Shown here in pieces: positions 25,284 through 34,359 of a DNA stretch of 64,000 nucleotides (the stretch's first letter is position 1; the number at the start of each line of letters is the position of its first letter). The notes under the pieces are model-generated. The model ran no database searches, had not been told where the DNA came from, and saw nothing but the letters and a program-made list of their open reading frames with translations. The stretch is taken from NCBI RefSeq assembly GCF_000299035.1, contig NZ_JH921518.1:408439-472438 (forward strand), in the 5' to 3' direction. The position numbers and the translations under genes are program-made. Source of the stretch: Bacillus bingmayongensis. Its GTDB lineage: Bacteria > Bacillota > Bacilli > Bacillales > Bacillaceae_G.

Positions 25284-26441
25284 ATGGAATTTTTCTTTCA
25301 AATTGCGTTAATTTTATTAAGTACAAAAATTGCTGGTGACATTAGCGTTAGACTAGGTCAACCTTCTGTACTCGGAAAATTAATCGTCGGTATTGTAATT
25401 GGTCCTGCCGTCTTAGGTTTGGTGAACAATTCAGATTTACTTACACGGTTAAGTGAAGTTGGGGTTATTCTCCTTATGTTTATGGCCGGCTTAGAAACAG
25501 ACTTAAAAGAACTAAATGAAAATCGTAATTCTTCGTTAGCAGTTGCTGTTGGTGGTATCGTTCTTCCATTTGTAGGTGGTTACGTTGCAGGTCTTGTAAT
25601 GGGAATGGAACAAGCAAATGCGGTCTTTTTAGGATTACTTCTATGTGCAACAAGTGTTAGTATTTCTGTACAAACACTGCGTGATTTAGGAAAAATGAAG
25701 ACGCGTGAGAGTACAACGATGCTAGGCGCTGCTGTATTTGATGATATTCTAGTTGTTATTTTACTAGCCTTTGCTATGAGTTTCCTAGGATCAGCTGATG
25801 TAAGCTTAACTATAATCATCTTGAAAAAAGTTGTCTTCTTCGCAGCTATTATCTTAATTGGTTGGAAAGGCGTTCCAATGATTATGCGCTGGTTATCACC
25901 ACTACGTGTATCAGAATCTATCATTAGTGCAGCTCTTATCATTTGTTTCGCTTTCGCATACTTTGGTGAAATACTAGGAATCGCTGGAATTATCGGTGCA
26001 TTCGCAGCAGGTATTGCGATTTCTCAAACAGATTATAAACATGAAGTAGAAAAGAAAGTAGAACCAATTGCTTATGCAATGTTCGTTCCAATCTTCTTTG
26101 TAAGTATCGGTATGAACATTACGTTTGCAGGTATCGGAGATAAAGTATGGTTTATCTTAGCATTAACAATCATTGCTGTGTTAACAAAGCTAATTGGTTG
26201 CGGATTCGGAGCACGTATAACAGGATTTGATTTCCAATCATCTACAATCATTGGGTCTGGAATGGTTTCACGTGGTGAAGTTGCTCTTATCATTGCAGGA
26301 CAGGGGCTTATTTCTGGACTACTAGCACAAGATTACTTTACAGCAATCGTAATCGTCGTGATTTTAACAACAATGATTACACCGCCAATGTTAAAATATT
26401 CTTTCGGTGTAAAAGATAAGCAATTAAAACAAAGTGCATAG
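25284..26441 (+). CDS. CPA2-family cation:proton antiporter (GerN/NapA type)
   Basis: A 385-residue protein with about 12 membrane helices. The N-terminal ALILLSTKIAGDISVRLGQPSVLGKLIVGIVIGPAVLGL, the FDDILVVILLAFAMSFLG block with the ion-site Asp-Asp pair, and GSGMVSRGEVALIIAGQGL fit GerN/NapA Na+(K+)/H+ antiporters. GerN in B. cereus functions in inosine germination; this may be it or a paralogue. ATG 25284 has GGAG upstream; an in-frame ATG at 25251 lacks a site. A strong terminator follows. Confidence 0.9.
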   Translation: MEFFFQIALILLSTKIAGDISVRLGQPSVLGKLIVGIVIGPAVLGLVNNSDLLTRLSEVGVILLMFMAGLETDLKELNENRNSSLAVAVGGIVLPFVGGYVAGLVMGMEQANAVFLGLLLCATSVSISVQTLRDLGKMKTRESTTMLGAAVFDDILVVILLAFAMSFLGSADVSLTIIILKKVVFFAAIILIGWKGVPMIMRWLSPLRVSESIISAALIICFAFAYFGEILGIAGIIGAFAAGIAISQTDYKHEVEKKVEPIAYAMFVPIFFVSIGMNITFAGIGDKVWFILALTIIAVLTKLIGCGFGARITGFDFQSSTIIGSGMVSRGEVALIIAGQGLISGLLAQDYFTAIVIVVILTTMITPPMLKYSFGVKDKQLKQSA

Positions 26442-26469
26442 TAACTATGTAGAGTACTAGTTTCATAAT

Positions 26470-26514
26470 AAAAAACGAGATGATTCTCTTCAAAAGACAA
26501 TCATCTCGTTTTTT
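26470..26514 (+). terminator. antiporter gene terminator
   Basis: 16-bp stem AAAAAACGAGATGATT/AATCATCTCGTTTTTT (26470-26485 with 26499-26514). Confidence 0.92.
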
Positions 26515-26597
26515 ATTTATAAAGAAAATAGGAATATGCCTCTAAAAAAGCGAATGAAACATATATGTATCATTATAAATTCTTTTGGAGGTGTTTC

Positions 26598-27086
26598 ATG
26601 AATCGTAAAGATATTTTTTTAGAGCAACTTCTTGCGAGTCATAAGGAAAACAATTGGTTTGTCTCACTACAGAGTGCACTTGATGGTCTTACAGAAGAAC
26701 AAGCTGCTTGGAAAGATACAGATAAGGCAAATTCTATTTGGGAAATCGTTAATCATTTGATTTTCTGGAACGATCGTATTCTAAAGCGATTTTACGGCTC
26801 CTCTGTTCAAGAGCATATCGAAACGAATGATGATACATTTCAAAATTCAAGAAATTTAGATTGGAATTCTACAGTCTCCCAAATCGATACGATTATGGAT
26901 AAGTGGGAAACTGCTTTACATACTTGTGATGAAACAAAACTCGATCTTTCGCAATCAGCTGAAGCTGAAGAAACATGGACCTCTGTTCTACTAAACTTTA
27001 CAATTCATAACGCTTATCATATTGGACAAATTATCTCTATTCGTAAACAACAAGGAAATTGGAGTAGCGAACACGGTGTTCATTAA
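26598..27086 (+). CDS. DinB-family protein
   Basis: A 162-residue four-helix protein. The metal-site histidines are in WEIVNHLIFWNDR and HNAYHIGQI, the typical DinB/YfiT arrangement. Many DinB-like proteins are metal-dependent thiol transferases, for example using bacillithiol; the substrate is not known. GGAGGTG precedes the ATG at 26598, which is better placed than the in-frame ATG at 26565. It ends at a terminator shared with the next gene. Confidence 0.88.
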   Translation: MNRKDIFLEQLLASHKENNWFVSLQSALDGLTEEQAAWKDTDKANSIWEIVNHLIFWNDRILKRFYGSSVQEHIETNDDTFQNSRNLDWNSTVSQIDTIMDKWETALHTCDETKLDLSQSAEAEETWTSVLLNFTIHNAYHIGQIISIRKQQGNWSSEHGVH

Positions 27087-27099
27087 CAAAGCCATACAC

Positions 27100-27137
27100 A
27101 AAAAAGCGAGCCTCTATCCTCTTCGGCTCGCTTTTTT
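27100..27137. terminator. bidirectional terminator
   Basis: 13-bp stem AAAAAAGCGAGCC/GGCTCGCTTTTTT (27100-27112 with 27125-27137) between dinB and the aminotransferase gene. Confidence 0.92.
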
Positions 27138-27143
27138 ATTCTT

Positions 27144-28496
27144 TTATGAAATACGTTCCATCGCTGTCTTCAATGTCCCGACAACAAAAGCAATTTCTTC
27201 ACTTGAAATAATAAGAGGCGGTGCTAACGTTAAAACATTGTTATAGCCCGCTGTTGTCATTCCATTACGTCCAATGATTAGTCCCTTTTCTTTACAAGCG
27301 TTCACTACATTTGTAATTTTAGTATTATCAATTGGGTCCTTTGTTACTTTATCCCTTACCATTTCAATGCCTACAAGCAATCCTTTCCCTCTAATATCTC
27401 CAACAAGTGGATGATCTCCAATCTCTTCTTTTAACTGTTCTAATAAAAGAGATCCCATTTGTGCAGAACGCTCAATTAAATTTTCATTTTCCATAATTTC
27501 TAAGTTTTTTAGCGCTAACGCACAAGCTGCTGGATTGCCACCAAACGTGTTAATATGACGGAAAAATTCATATTCTCCTGTCCCCTTGAACGCTTCATAA
27601 ATTTCTTTTTTCACTGCTGTTGCCGATAATGGTAAGTATGCACTTGTAATCCCTTTCGCCATTGTAATAATATCAGGTTTCACATCGTAATTCATAAAAC
27701 CAAACGCTTTTCCCGTGCGCCCAAAACCACAAATTACTTCATCACTAATTAGTAATGCGCCATGTTTTTGACACGTCTTATGAACGGCTTTCATATAATC
27801 TTGCGGTGGCATCAAAATACCTCCGCCTGTAATAATTGGCTCCATAATAAATCCAGCTATCGTTTCACTTAATTCCCACTTCATAACACGATCAATTTCT
27901 TTCACACACTCTACATCATAAATATTTTGTGACGCAATCTCTGGCATTCGGTAACAATCTGGCGGCGTCACATGTAAGAAGCCTGAAGCAAATGGCTCAT
28001 ATTGATGCCTCCGCTGCGCCTGTCCTGTCGCTGCTATCGCTGCCATTGTATTTCCATGATAACCACGATAACGTGATATAAACTTATAACGGTATGGTTC
28101 ACCCCTATATGCATAATATTGACGGGCAATTTTAAATGCTGTTTCATTTGCTTCTGACCCACTATTAGAGAAGAAAATGACATATTCTCCTTCAAGCCAT
28201 TCATTTAACTTTTCAGCAAGCTGAATTGCAGGTTCATGTGATTGCGACATTGGAAAATATGATAATTTTTGCAATTGCTCATACGCTGCTTCAGCAAGCT
28301 CTTTTCTTCCGTATCCACTATTCACACACCAAAGCCCACTCATCCCATCTAAGTACCGTTTACCTTCTATATCTTCCACCCAGCACCCTTCTGCTTTTGC
28401 CCCAACCATCGTACTATTTGGACTAAAGGGACGCATTCCATGCCACACATACTTTTCATCCTTTGCTAATAATGCATCTGTTTGTTTCGTTTTCAT
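27144..28496 (-). CDS. class III PLP aminotransferase (omega-amino acid:pyruvate type)
   Basis: A 450-residue enzyme. It has FFSNSGSEANETAFKIARQY (cofactor phosphate site), SRYRGYHGNTMAA, DEVICGFGRTGKAFGF, the Schiff-base lysine in MAKGITSAYLPLSA, and HINTFGGNPAACALAL. It transfers an amino group from an omega-amino acid or amine to a keto acid; the exact donor is not determinable. The upstream in-frame codons lack a site; GGTGGAG lies six bases before the ATG at 28496. Confidence 0.9.
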   Translation of the reverse strand: MKTKQTDALLAKDEKYVWHGMRPFSPNSTMVGAKAEGCWVEDIEGKRYLDGMSGLWCVNSGYGRKELAEAAYEQLQKLSYFPMSQSHEPAIQLAEKLNEWLEGEYVIFFSNSGSEANETAFKIARQYYAYRGEPYRYKFISRYRGYHGNTMAAIAATGQAQRRHQYEPFASGFLHVTPPDCYRMPEIASQNIYDVECVKEIDRVMKWELSETIAGFIMEPIITGGGILMPPQDYMKAVHKTCQKHGALLISDEVICGFGRTGKAFGFMNYDVKPDIITMAKGITSAYLPLSATAVKKEIYEAFKGTGEYEFFRHINTFGGNPAACALALKNLEIMENENLIERSAQMGSLLLEQLKEEIGDHPLVGDIRGKGLLVGIEMVRDKVTKDPIDNTKITNVVNACKEKGLIIGRNGMTTAGYNNVLTLAPPLIISSEEIAFVVGTLKTAMERIS

Positions 28497-28647
28497 CATA
28501 CACTCCACCTTCCAAAACAACTTATATTTCTCCAAGCTGTACTGGTGCCATGATGAGGTTAAACTTTTCCCTATTTATTTTCATTCCACATGAACGAAAC
28601 AAATCCTACCAACTGTAGAGTAATATTTTTAAGCAAAATTACAAAAT

Positions 28648-28685
28648 AAAAGAGCTCTCCAATCAACTGGAAAGCTCTTTTTCTT
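28648..28685 (-). terminator. symporter operon terminator
   Basis: Stem AAAGAGCTCTCC/GGAAAGCTCTTT with one mismatch (28649-28660 with 28669-28680), then a T-run across the junction to the next gene. Confidence 0.75.
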
Positions 28686-28686
28686 C

Positions 28687-30237
28687 TTAATGTGCAGACA
28701 CGTCACTAACCCCATGACCTGTGTTAGATTTAACAAGAATTTCATCAAATTTCGCTGCATCCTCTTTCTTACTTGAGAAAATTGTTCCTAAATATGCTGC
28801 TAAAAATCCAAGTGGAATAGAAATAATCCCAGGTGTTGTGTAAGGGAATAACGCTTCTCCAACAAAAATTGCTTTCCCTGCTTCAGGACTCCAAACATTC
28901 GGGCTAAGTGCCACTAATACGATAGCTGAAACTAAACCAACAACCATTCCGCAAATTGCTCCTGTTGTATTAAAGCGTTTCCAATAAATTGTAAATAAAA
29001 TAACTGGTAAGTTCGCACTTGCAGCGACTGCAAATGCTAACGATACTAGAAATGCAACATTTAATGTTTGAGCAAATAGCGCTAAAATAATCGATAATAC
29101 TGCTACACCAATTGAAGCATAACGAGCCATCGATACTTGCTCTTTTTCTGTTGATTTCCCTCGGCGAATGATTTCATTATAAAAGTCATGTGCAAATGCT
29201 GAAGCGGCGGTTAAAACAAGACCTGCTACAACAGCTAAAATCGTAGCAAATGCAATTGCAGAAACGAATGCAAATAAGAAATCTCCACCGAGTTCTTTTG
29301 CTAATAAAGGTGCTGCCATATTGCCAGCTGGGTTTGCCTGAATAATTGCAGCATTCCCTACAAAGGCAGCTGCACCAAAACCTAGGAAAATCGTCATAAT
29401 ATAAAAGGCTCCAATTAGCCACGTTGCATAGACTACAGACTGACGTGCTGTTTTCGCATCACGAACAGTGAAAAAGCGAACAAGAATATGAGGTAAACCG
29501 GCTGTCCCTAGAACAAGACCTAAGTTTAAAGAAATTGTATCTAATCCATCCTTATATTTTACACCTGGATTTAAAAACGCTTCTTTTAGAGGTGTTGCAG
29601 TTTTCATCTGTGCAAACATTTCAGTCACGCTAAAATTAAATTTTGCAAATACAATTACCGAAATAATAAATGTCCCTGCCATTAACAAGACAGCCTTTAC
29701 AATTTGTACCCAACTTGTGGCTGTCATACCTCCAAAAATCACATACACCGTCATTAACGTTCCAACAATTAAAACAGATGTCGTATATTCAATTCCTAAT
29801 AATAATTTAATAAGTGCTCCTGCTCCTACAAGTTGTGCGATCATATAGAAAATTGAAATTGTCATCGTATTTAATGCTGCAACTCCGCGCACCTTTTTCG
29901 CATCAAAACGAGCTGCAATCATATCAGCTAATGTGTATTTCCCTAAGTTTCTAAGCGGTTCGGCAACGAGATACAATACAACTAAATAAGCAACAAGAAA
30001 GCCTATGCTATAAAAGAAACCATCAAATCCAGTTAATGCAATTGCTCCTGCAATCCCCAAAAAAGAAGCAGCTGACATATAATCTCCTGCAATGGCCAGA
30101 CCATTTTGCCACCCAGTTAAACCTCCTCCTGCCGTATAAAACTCACTCGCATTTTTCGTTTTTTTCGATGCAAAATATGTAATAACGAGCGTACCAAGAA
30201 CGATAATTAAAAACAGTGCAAACGCTGTTGTGTTCAA
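28687..30237 (-). CDS. cation/acetate-type solute:sodium symporter (ActP/YwcA-like)
   Basis: A 516-residue protein with about 13 membrane helices of the SSS family. Motifs are FYTAGGGLTGWQNGLAIAGDYMSAASFLGIAGAI, DMIAARF, and GGMTATSWVQIVKAVLL. These match ActP/YwcA symporters for acetate or other short carboxylates. The start is TTG 30237 with GGGAGGGG at ideal spacing. It follows the DUF485 gene with two bases between stop and start codon, the conserved ywcB-ywcA pair. Confidence 0.9.
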   Translation of the reverse strand: MNTTAFALFLIIVLGTLVITYFASKKTKNASEFYTAGGGLTGWQNGLAIAGDYMSAASFLGIAGAIALTGFDGFFYSIGFLVAYLVVLYLVAEPLRNLGKYTLADMIAARFDAKKVRGVAALNTMTISIFYMIAQLVGAGALIKLLLGIEYTTSVLIVGTLMTVYVIFGGMTATSWVQIVKAVLLMAGTFIISVIVFAKFNFSVTEMFAQMKTATPLKEAFLNPGVKYKDGLDTISLNLGLVLGTAGLPHILVRFFTVRDAKTARQSVVYATWLIGAFYIMTIFLGFGAAAFVGNAAIIQANPAGNMAAPLLAKELGGDFLFAFVSAIAFATILAVVAGLVLTAASAFAHDFYNEIIRRGKSTEKEQVSMARYASIGVAVLSIILALFAQTLNVAFLVSLAFAVAASANLPVILFTIYWKRFNTTGAICGMVVGLVSAIVLVALSPNVWSPEAGKAIFVGEALFPYTTPGIISIPLGFLAAYLGTIFSSKKEDAAKFDEILVKSNTGHGVSDVSAH

Positions 30238-30239
30238 GT

Positions 30240-30581
30240 TTATCCCCTCCCTTTTTGTATATCTTGAAGAATTTTTTGTGAAGCCTTGTCGAACGATTCC
30301 GCTTTTTTGCTATACATCATACATAATGCCCACGTCATAACAAATTGTGCAAAAGCAAAAATCCATGCCCATGTTACATCACCAAATGCCGGCGTATTTA
30401 ATACCTTTGAATAAGATGTCAAAAGTGGCAAAGCAATAAAAAAACTAAAAAAGAAAATACTCATCGGAACAATAAACTTCCGCTTCTTCTCTAGCAATAA
30501 TTGAAATTCTTCTGATTGAACGACTTCTGTATAATTTATCTCACTTCGCAACTTACGTGCTGAACTATCATCTCGTTTCAT
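30240..30581 (-). CDS. DUF485 membrane protein (YwcB-like symporter partner)
   Basis: A 113-residue protein with a soluble N-terminus (NYTEVVQSEEFQLLLEKKRKFIVP) and two membrane helices, ending in a charged helix. DUF485 proteins are encoded directly before ActP-type symporters and probably assist them. The stop codon lies two bases before the symporter start, so translation is likely coupled. Confidence 0.9.
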   Translation of the reverse strand: MKRDDSSARKLRSEINYTEVVQSEEFQLLLEKKRKFIVPMSIFFFSFFIALPLLTSYSKVLNTPAFGDVTWAWIFAFAQFVMTWALCMMYSKKAESFDKASQKILQDIQKGRG

Positions 30582-30776
30582 TTCCCCAGTCCCCTCTCCC
30601 TCATTCTTTAAATCAAATTCCCCCCTCGCATCTTCAAAAAACTTAATTTTATAAATATTCAGAAACTTAAGTTTATTTTAGACAATCTTTGTTCCTCTGC
30701 AAAGATTTTTCGATAGACATTTTTCGTCATATTTCCTCGTTTTTTTAATATATTTTTTTAAAATAAAAGGCAGCAC

Positions 30777-31406
30777 TCATCGCATTGCCTCCTTTTCTTT
30801 CTCTTTTTCTAAATTACGCGCCGACCTACTTAATTCAACATCTTTTCCGTTTTTGTATGTGCCAAATAAAAAATCATACACTGGATTCGACACACCAAAC
30901 CAATAATTTTCATTTTTATAATGATGCAAAATATGTTGTTTTTTTAACCATCTACCAAAACGAGTCAATGGCCGTATCGGTCTATGTGCGATATAATGTT
31001 TCCACTCATAAACAAGTAGCATAACAATCATTCCCATTCCAAATGAAAGTGTAATCGTTACATGATTTGTCACTCCATACAGAATGAACAAATAAATCGC
31101 AAAACCTGGCATGCTATACCAAACTGGTAAAAACAATAGTTTTAAATCATCTGGATATACATGATGATCATAATGTAATCTCTTTAACATTTTCAGTAAC
31201 AATGGATTTTTAGGAGGCTTCATATGAAATAAAAATCGATGTGTTACATACTCATTGATCGTATAAAAAACGATGCCCGCAAGACATGATAAAATTGCTA
31301 CCCCTGTAAATAATTTCATTTTCAAAATAATGATAAACAGTATAAATACGCCAAACATAATCACAATATCATGTTGAAAAAAGAACTCCTTCATCACCCG
31401 TTTCAT
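30777..31406 (-). CDS. fatty acid hydroxylase-superfamily membrane protein
   Basis: A 209-residue integral membrane di-iron protein. The histidine clusters are HRFLFH, HYDHHVYP, HYIAHRP and HILHHYKNENYWFGV, the expected ligand boxes of sterol desaturase/fatty acid hydroxylases. Four hydrophobic segments lie between them. It probably hydroxylates or desaturates a lipid; the substrate is unknown. AAAGGGG lies upstream of the ATG. Confidence 0.88.
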   Translation of the reverse strand: MKRVMKEFFFQHDIVIMFGVFILFIIILKMKLFTGVAILSCLAGIVFYTINEYVTHRFLFHMKPPKNPLLLKMLKRLHYDHHVYPDDLKLLFLPVWYSMPGFAIYLFILYGVTNHVTITLSFGMGMIVMLLVYEWKHYIAHRPIRPLTRFGRWLKKQHILHHYKNENYWFGVSNPVYDFLFGTYKNGKDVELSRSARNLEKEKEKEAMR

Positions 31407-31489
31407 TCATCCTATCCCCTTTCTTAGAAAAAACAGTCGTAACATAGCGTTACGACCGTTTCTGTTCTATCTATGTTATTCTCTTTTAA

Positions 31490-31783
31490 TCACAAATTTG
31501 CTCGCTGTTCCAGCGTAGAGAAAAAATTCTGCGAACCAAATATATTTTGTTTCGGTATAATGTGTTCCACTGCAAAGACAGTTACTTCGCCTCTTTGTAC
31601 CTCTCCAATAATAAGACCCAGTATTTCATGATTTACAGCAAATGTCGGTTGCTTTGTCTGAAGTAACCTTTCAGCAGTTTGAAGAACGGCCTCATATAAA
31701 GGATTCCTATCCGTTACTTCTTTTCGAATTTTTGGTGCTAATGTAACAATAATTTCTTTTTCATTAACTGTGGTTCGATACAT
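31490..31783 (-). CDS. hypothetical protein, 97 aa
   Basis: A soluble 97-residue protein starting MYRTTVNEKEIIVTLAPKIRKEVT, with no recognised domain. The ATG at 31783 has AAGGGGAG upstream; longer in-frame codons overlap the LysE gene. It lies 19 bases after the ancestral end of the LysE gene, so both were probably one operon. The function is unknown. Confidence 0.7.
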   Translation of the reverse strand: MYRTTVNEKEIIVTLAPKIRKEVTDRNPLYEAVLQTAERLLQTKQPTFAVNHEILGLIIGEVQRGEVTVFAVEHIIPKQNIFGSQNFFSTLEQRANL

Positions 31784-31802
31784 AAAAATCTCCCCTTCAA
31801 TC

Positions 31803-32434
31803 TTATATGAACAACTGTAAAGCTTTATACGCAAAATGAATTGAATACCCAACTAAAATGAAACCAGCTCCCGCTGTAATATAACCGAGTGCCTTTGGCT
31901 TAAGCAATGTCGTCCAAAATGAACAGAAAAGGCAATATTTAAATTCCACAAAATAATACCACCAATGATGCAAAGACTATATAAAAAAGCCTCTTGTTTT
32001 GTTACTTTCGTAAGCAGTGAACTAAGCGTACTCCCATATACACCAAACCAAAAGACAAGGTTTAATGGATTAGATACCGCAATTAAAAATCCTGCCATAA
32101 AGGATTGACGAAGTCCACCTATCTCTTCTTGTTTATATTCCATATTTGAATGTAAAATTCCTTGTTTTACACTTTGAAACCCTAAATAAAACAATAAGAA
32201 AAAACCTATGCAATACATAAATGCTTGTGCATATATATACATAAATACAGAAGACAATCCAAAGTAAATAAGAAGCATAAATAAAATGTCTGCACTCATC
32301 CCCCCTATTCCAACAAGCCAAGCATGCCAAAACCCACGTTCAATCCCTCTTTTTAACATTTCAATATTAATTGGTCCTACTGGTGCCGCTAATGAAATTC
32401 CTAGTATAAATTGCTGTATAATTGCTCCAAACAT
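31803..32434 (-). pseudogene. LysE-family amino acid exporter with a 1-base frameshift
   Basis: The start MFGAIIQQFILGISLAAPVGPINIEMLKRGIERGFW and the SNPLNLVFWFGVYG helix are clear LysE features. In the first frame the protein ends wrongly at 31853. Loss of one T from a T-run (A-run 31916-31919 on the plus strand) explains it. With one T restored the sequence continues HFWTTLLKPKALGYITAGAGF... to a TAA at 31803, giving about 210 residues, normal for LysE. The final membrane helix is lost as written. It could be a real mutation or a homopolymer sequencing error. Confidence 0.85.
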
Positions 32435-32576
32435 CGCTCTTTCCTTTCTATATCGTTTTACTATTAGCTAATGAGAATATTTTTAAAAACAGACTAGCTT
32501 TTATAAAAAATATACATATATAAAATGTCCTTTTTTATCCAAAATATACAAAAAAGCTGCTCCTTTATGACGGCCT

Positions 32577-33304
32577 TCATTTCTTTACTTTATGATGAAA
32601 TGGACACTTTCCTTCAATTGGTTCAATGTCATCTCCAATAAAATATTGTTTCCATTCACGGTGATTTGGATCTCCATAGTGACTAATGTTTGGATGTTTC
32701 GGCAACTGATCCCACTTTTCCACTCGATCTCTAACCATCTGTCTTGAGTATGATCCTTTCGGCCGCTCTCCTTCTAGTCCGTCAAATAGGATTCGTGGCT
32801 GAAATCCTATAATGAGCGAGTTCCCTAAATGTCTCGTTTTTCTTTGTTTATAGGCAGGAGCATTCCCGAATGCAAACATCAGCTCCCCACCAAATGAAAA
32901 TTCCCATAAATGATGATCTGGATTTTCTGGAATCTGTTTTGGCCATAATTGATCATCTTCTTCATGTAAGTATTGTAGAATTCTCCAAAAATACGCTCGG
33001 TAATGTTCAAGTAAGCATTCTGCACGTTCTGGCTCAACAAAAAGAAAAAACCTCTTCTTACAACAGGTCGCTCGTTCATCAACTGTAAAAAAGAAAGCAT
33101 TGTCTGTGGTAGATGACTCCAATCATCATGAGATAAGAATGAGTAGCAAAGTTCATTCTTCTTTAAAGCCGTTAAACCAAAATAGCAAGGAAAAGTTGGA
33201 TCCAATACAACATTAGAAAAATTTTCAAATTCTTGCGAAACCCATATTGGTATATCTTTTCTCATTTTCATTCCTTCATTATCTAATAAATAAGACTGAT
33301 TCAT
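32577..33304 (-). pseudogene. YqcI/YcgG-family protein with a 1-base frameshift
   Basis: The N-terminal part (MNQSYLLDNEGMKMRKDIPIW... FPCYFGLTALKKNELCYSFL, the FPC motif) and the C-terminal part (FFLFVEPERAECLLEHYRAYFW... CPFHHKVKK, the CPF motif) lie in different frames. They join at a run of six T (A-run 33045-33050 on the plus strand); seven would restore one protein of about 242 residues. GAGGTG precedes the ATG at 33304. The family function is unknown. It may be truly broken, or be an assembly error like the neighbouring LysE gene. Confidence 0.85.
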
Positions 33305-33424
33305 TCTCTCACCTCATTATGTACAGCATTCACTTAAACATATTAAAAAGCGAGCTTGTCCTATACTATTAAAAAAACTTGCGTAAAAAATTATTTAAAA
33401 ATACAAAAAGATAAAACCGCTTAC

Positions 33425-33573
33425 TTGACTAAAATCTACCATTTCGTGTATATTTAAAATATCATTTAGCAGAATATTCGAGAATATAGCATTTTCAGTT
33501 TTATGAATTTGCAATTGTTTCAAATGAACTTCACTAAATGAAAAAGTAATCGTTTTTTAGGAGGAATTGTAAC
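33425..33573 (+). promoter_or_regulatory. cold-shock gene promoter and long 5' leader
   Basis: TTGACT (33425-33430), 18-bp spacer, TATATT (33449-33454), then a leader of about 110 bases before the csp start. Long structured leaders are typical of csp mRNAs, where they couple translation to temperature. AGGAGGAATTGTAAC leads into the ATG. Confidence 0.6.
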
Positions 33574-33771
33574 ATGCAAGGAAAAGTAAAATGGTTTAAC
33601 AACGAAAAAGGGTTTGGATTTATCGAAATTGAAGGCGCTGACGATGTATTCGTACATTTCACAGCTATTCAAGGCGAAGGCTACAAAGCTTTAGAAGAAG
33701 GTCAAGAAGTATCTTTCGATATCGTTGAAGGAAACCGTGGGCCTCAAGCTGCTAACGTAGTAAAACTTTAA
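33574..33771 (+). CDS. cold-shock protein (CspA family)
   Basis: A 65-residue single OB-fold protein with RNP1 (KGFGFI) and RNP2 (VFVHF) motifs: [19 protein letters not shown] and [15 protein letters not shown]. It binds single-stranded RNA/DNA and acts as an RNA chaperone at low temperature. B. cereus has several csp genes and I do not assign which one this is. It is monocistronic, with a long leader and a terminator. Confidence 0.95.
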   Translation: MQGKVKWFNNEKGFGFIEIEGADDVFVHFTAIQGEGYKALEEGQEVSFDIVEGNRGPQAANVVKL

Positions 33772-33784
33772 TCCAACATATAAC

Positions 33785-33812
33785 AGGAGGTTACCTTACT
33801 TGGTGACCTCCT
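33785..33812 (+). terminator. csp terminator
   Basis: Stem AGGAGGTTACC/GGTGACCTCCT with one mismatch (33785-33795 with 33802-33812), then T-rich sequence. Confidence 0.8.
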
Positions 33813-33891
33813 TTGTTATTCCTTTGTATATTTCCTTTTTGCAGAGTAAAAACTATGTGAAATGTGACAGAATACAAAGGAGGAATCGACA

Positions 33892-34140
33892 ATGGGTTCA
33901 CATGTAAATGACTTTGAAGAAGTAAAATTCCGCGTAGAAACAGCTCAAAAGATGGTAGGTTCTGCAACAATTACAATGGATCCAGAATCATTACAGCATG
34001 CGACAACTGCAGTTGAATCTGCACGTTCTCAGCTTGAAACAATGAAATCTGTTGCAACAGATTTAGATGAGCCTTTTTTAATGAATGAAGAAAAAAAATT
34101 AAGTCTATGCGAACACCAATTGAAAGAAGCTAAACATTAA
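33892..34140 (+). CDS. DUF2524 protein (YtzC-like)
   Basis: An 82-residue acidic helical protein (VNDFEEVKFRVETAQKMVGSATITMDPESLQHATTAVESARSQL...). This matches the small DUF2524/YtzC family of Bacillus, of unknown function. AAGGAGG precedes the ATG. A perfect terminator follows the stop. Confidence 0.8.
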   Translation: MGSHVNDFEEVKFRVETAQKMVGSATITMDPESLQHATTAVESARSQLETMKSVATDLDEPFLMNEEKKLSLCEHQLKEAKH

Positions 34141-34141
34141 A

Positions 34142-34173
34142 AACATCCAGAGTTACCTCTGGATGTTTTTTTA
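34142..34173 (+). terminator. DUF2524 gene terminator
   Basis: Stem AACATCCAGAG/CTCTGGATGTT (34142-34152 with 34157-34167) and a T-run. It overlaps the stop of the convergent zinc-finger gene. Confidence 0.9.
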
Positions 34174-34347
34174 CGATAATTGATCTCCATATTCTTTTAA
34201 TTTCTCTCCCACAGTACATTGCCGAATACAAAAAGAGTGAGCATGGTATTTACTATGTGTTTTTCTATAGTGTTCCTGCAAAAAACATCCTTCACAGTAT
34301 GTTTCTAATAGATCATTTACCTCTGTAATGAGCTGCTTTTTATTCAC
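34171..34347 (-). CDS. small zinc-finger protein (zf-C2HCIx2C type), 58 aa
   Basis: GTG at 34347 with AGAGGTG upstream. The 58-residue protein carries TYCEGCFLQ (CxxC), HAHSFC and IRQCTVGEKLKEYG, which together give the C2HC plus C pattern of the Bacillus zinc-finger protein family PF10782. It lies 12 bases downstream of the RNase H-like gene and is probably co-transcribed with it. The exact role is unknown. Confidence 0.78.
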   Translation of the reverse strand: MNKKQLITEVNDLLETYCEGCFLQEHYRKTHSKYHAHSFCIRQCTVGEKLKEYGDQLS

Positions 34348-34359
34348 CACTGCACCTCT

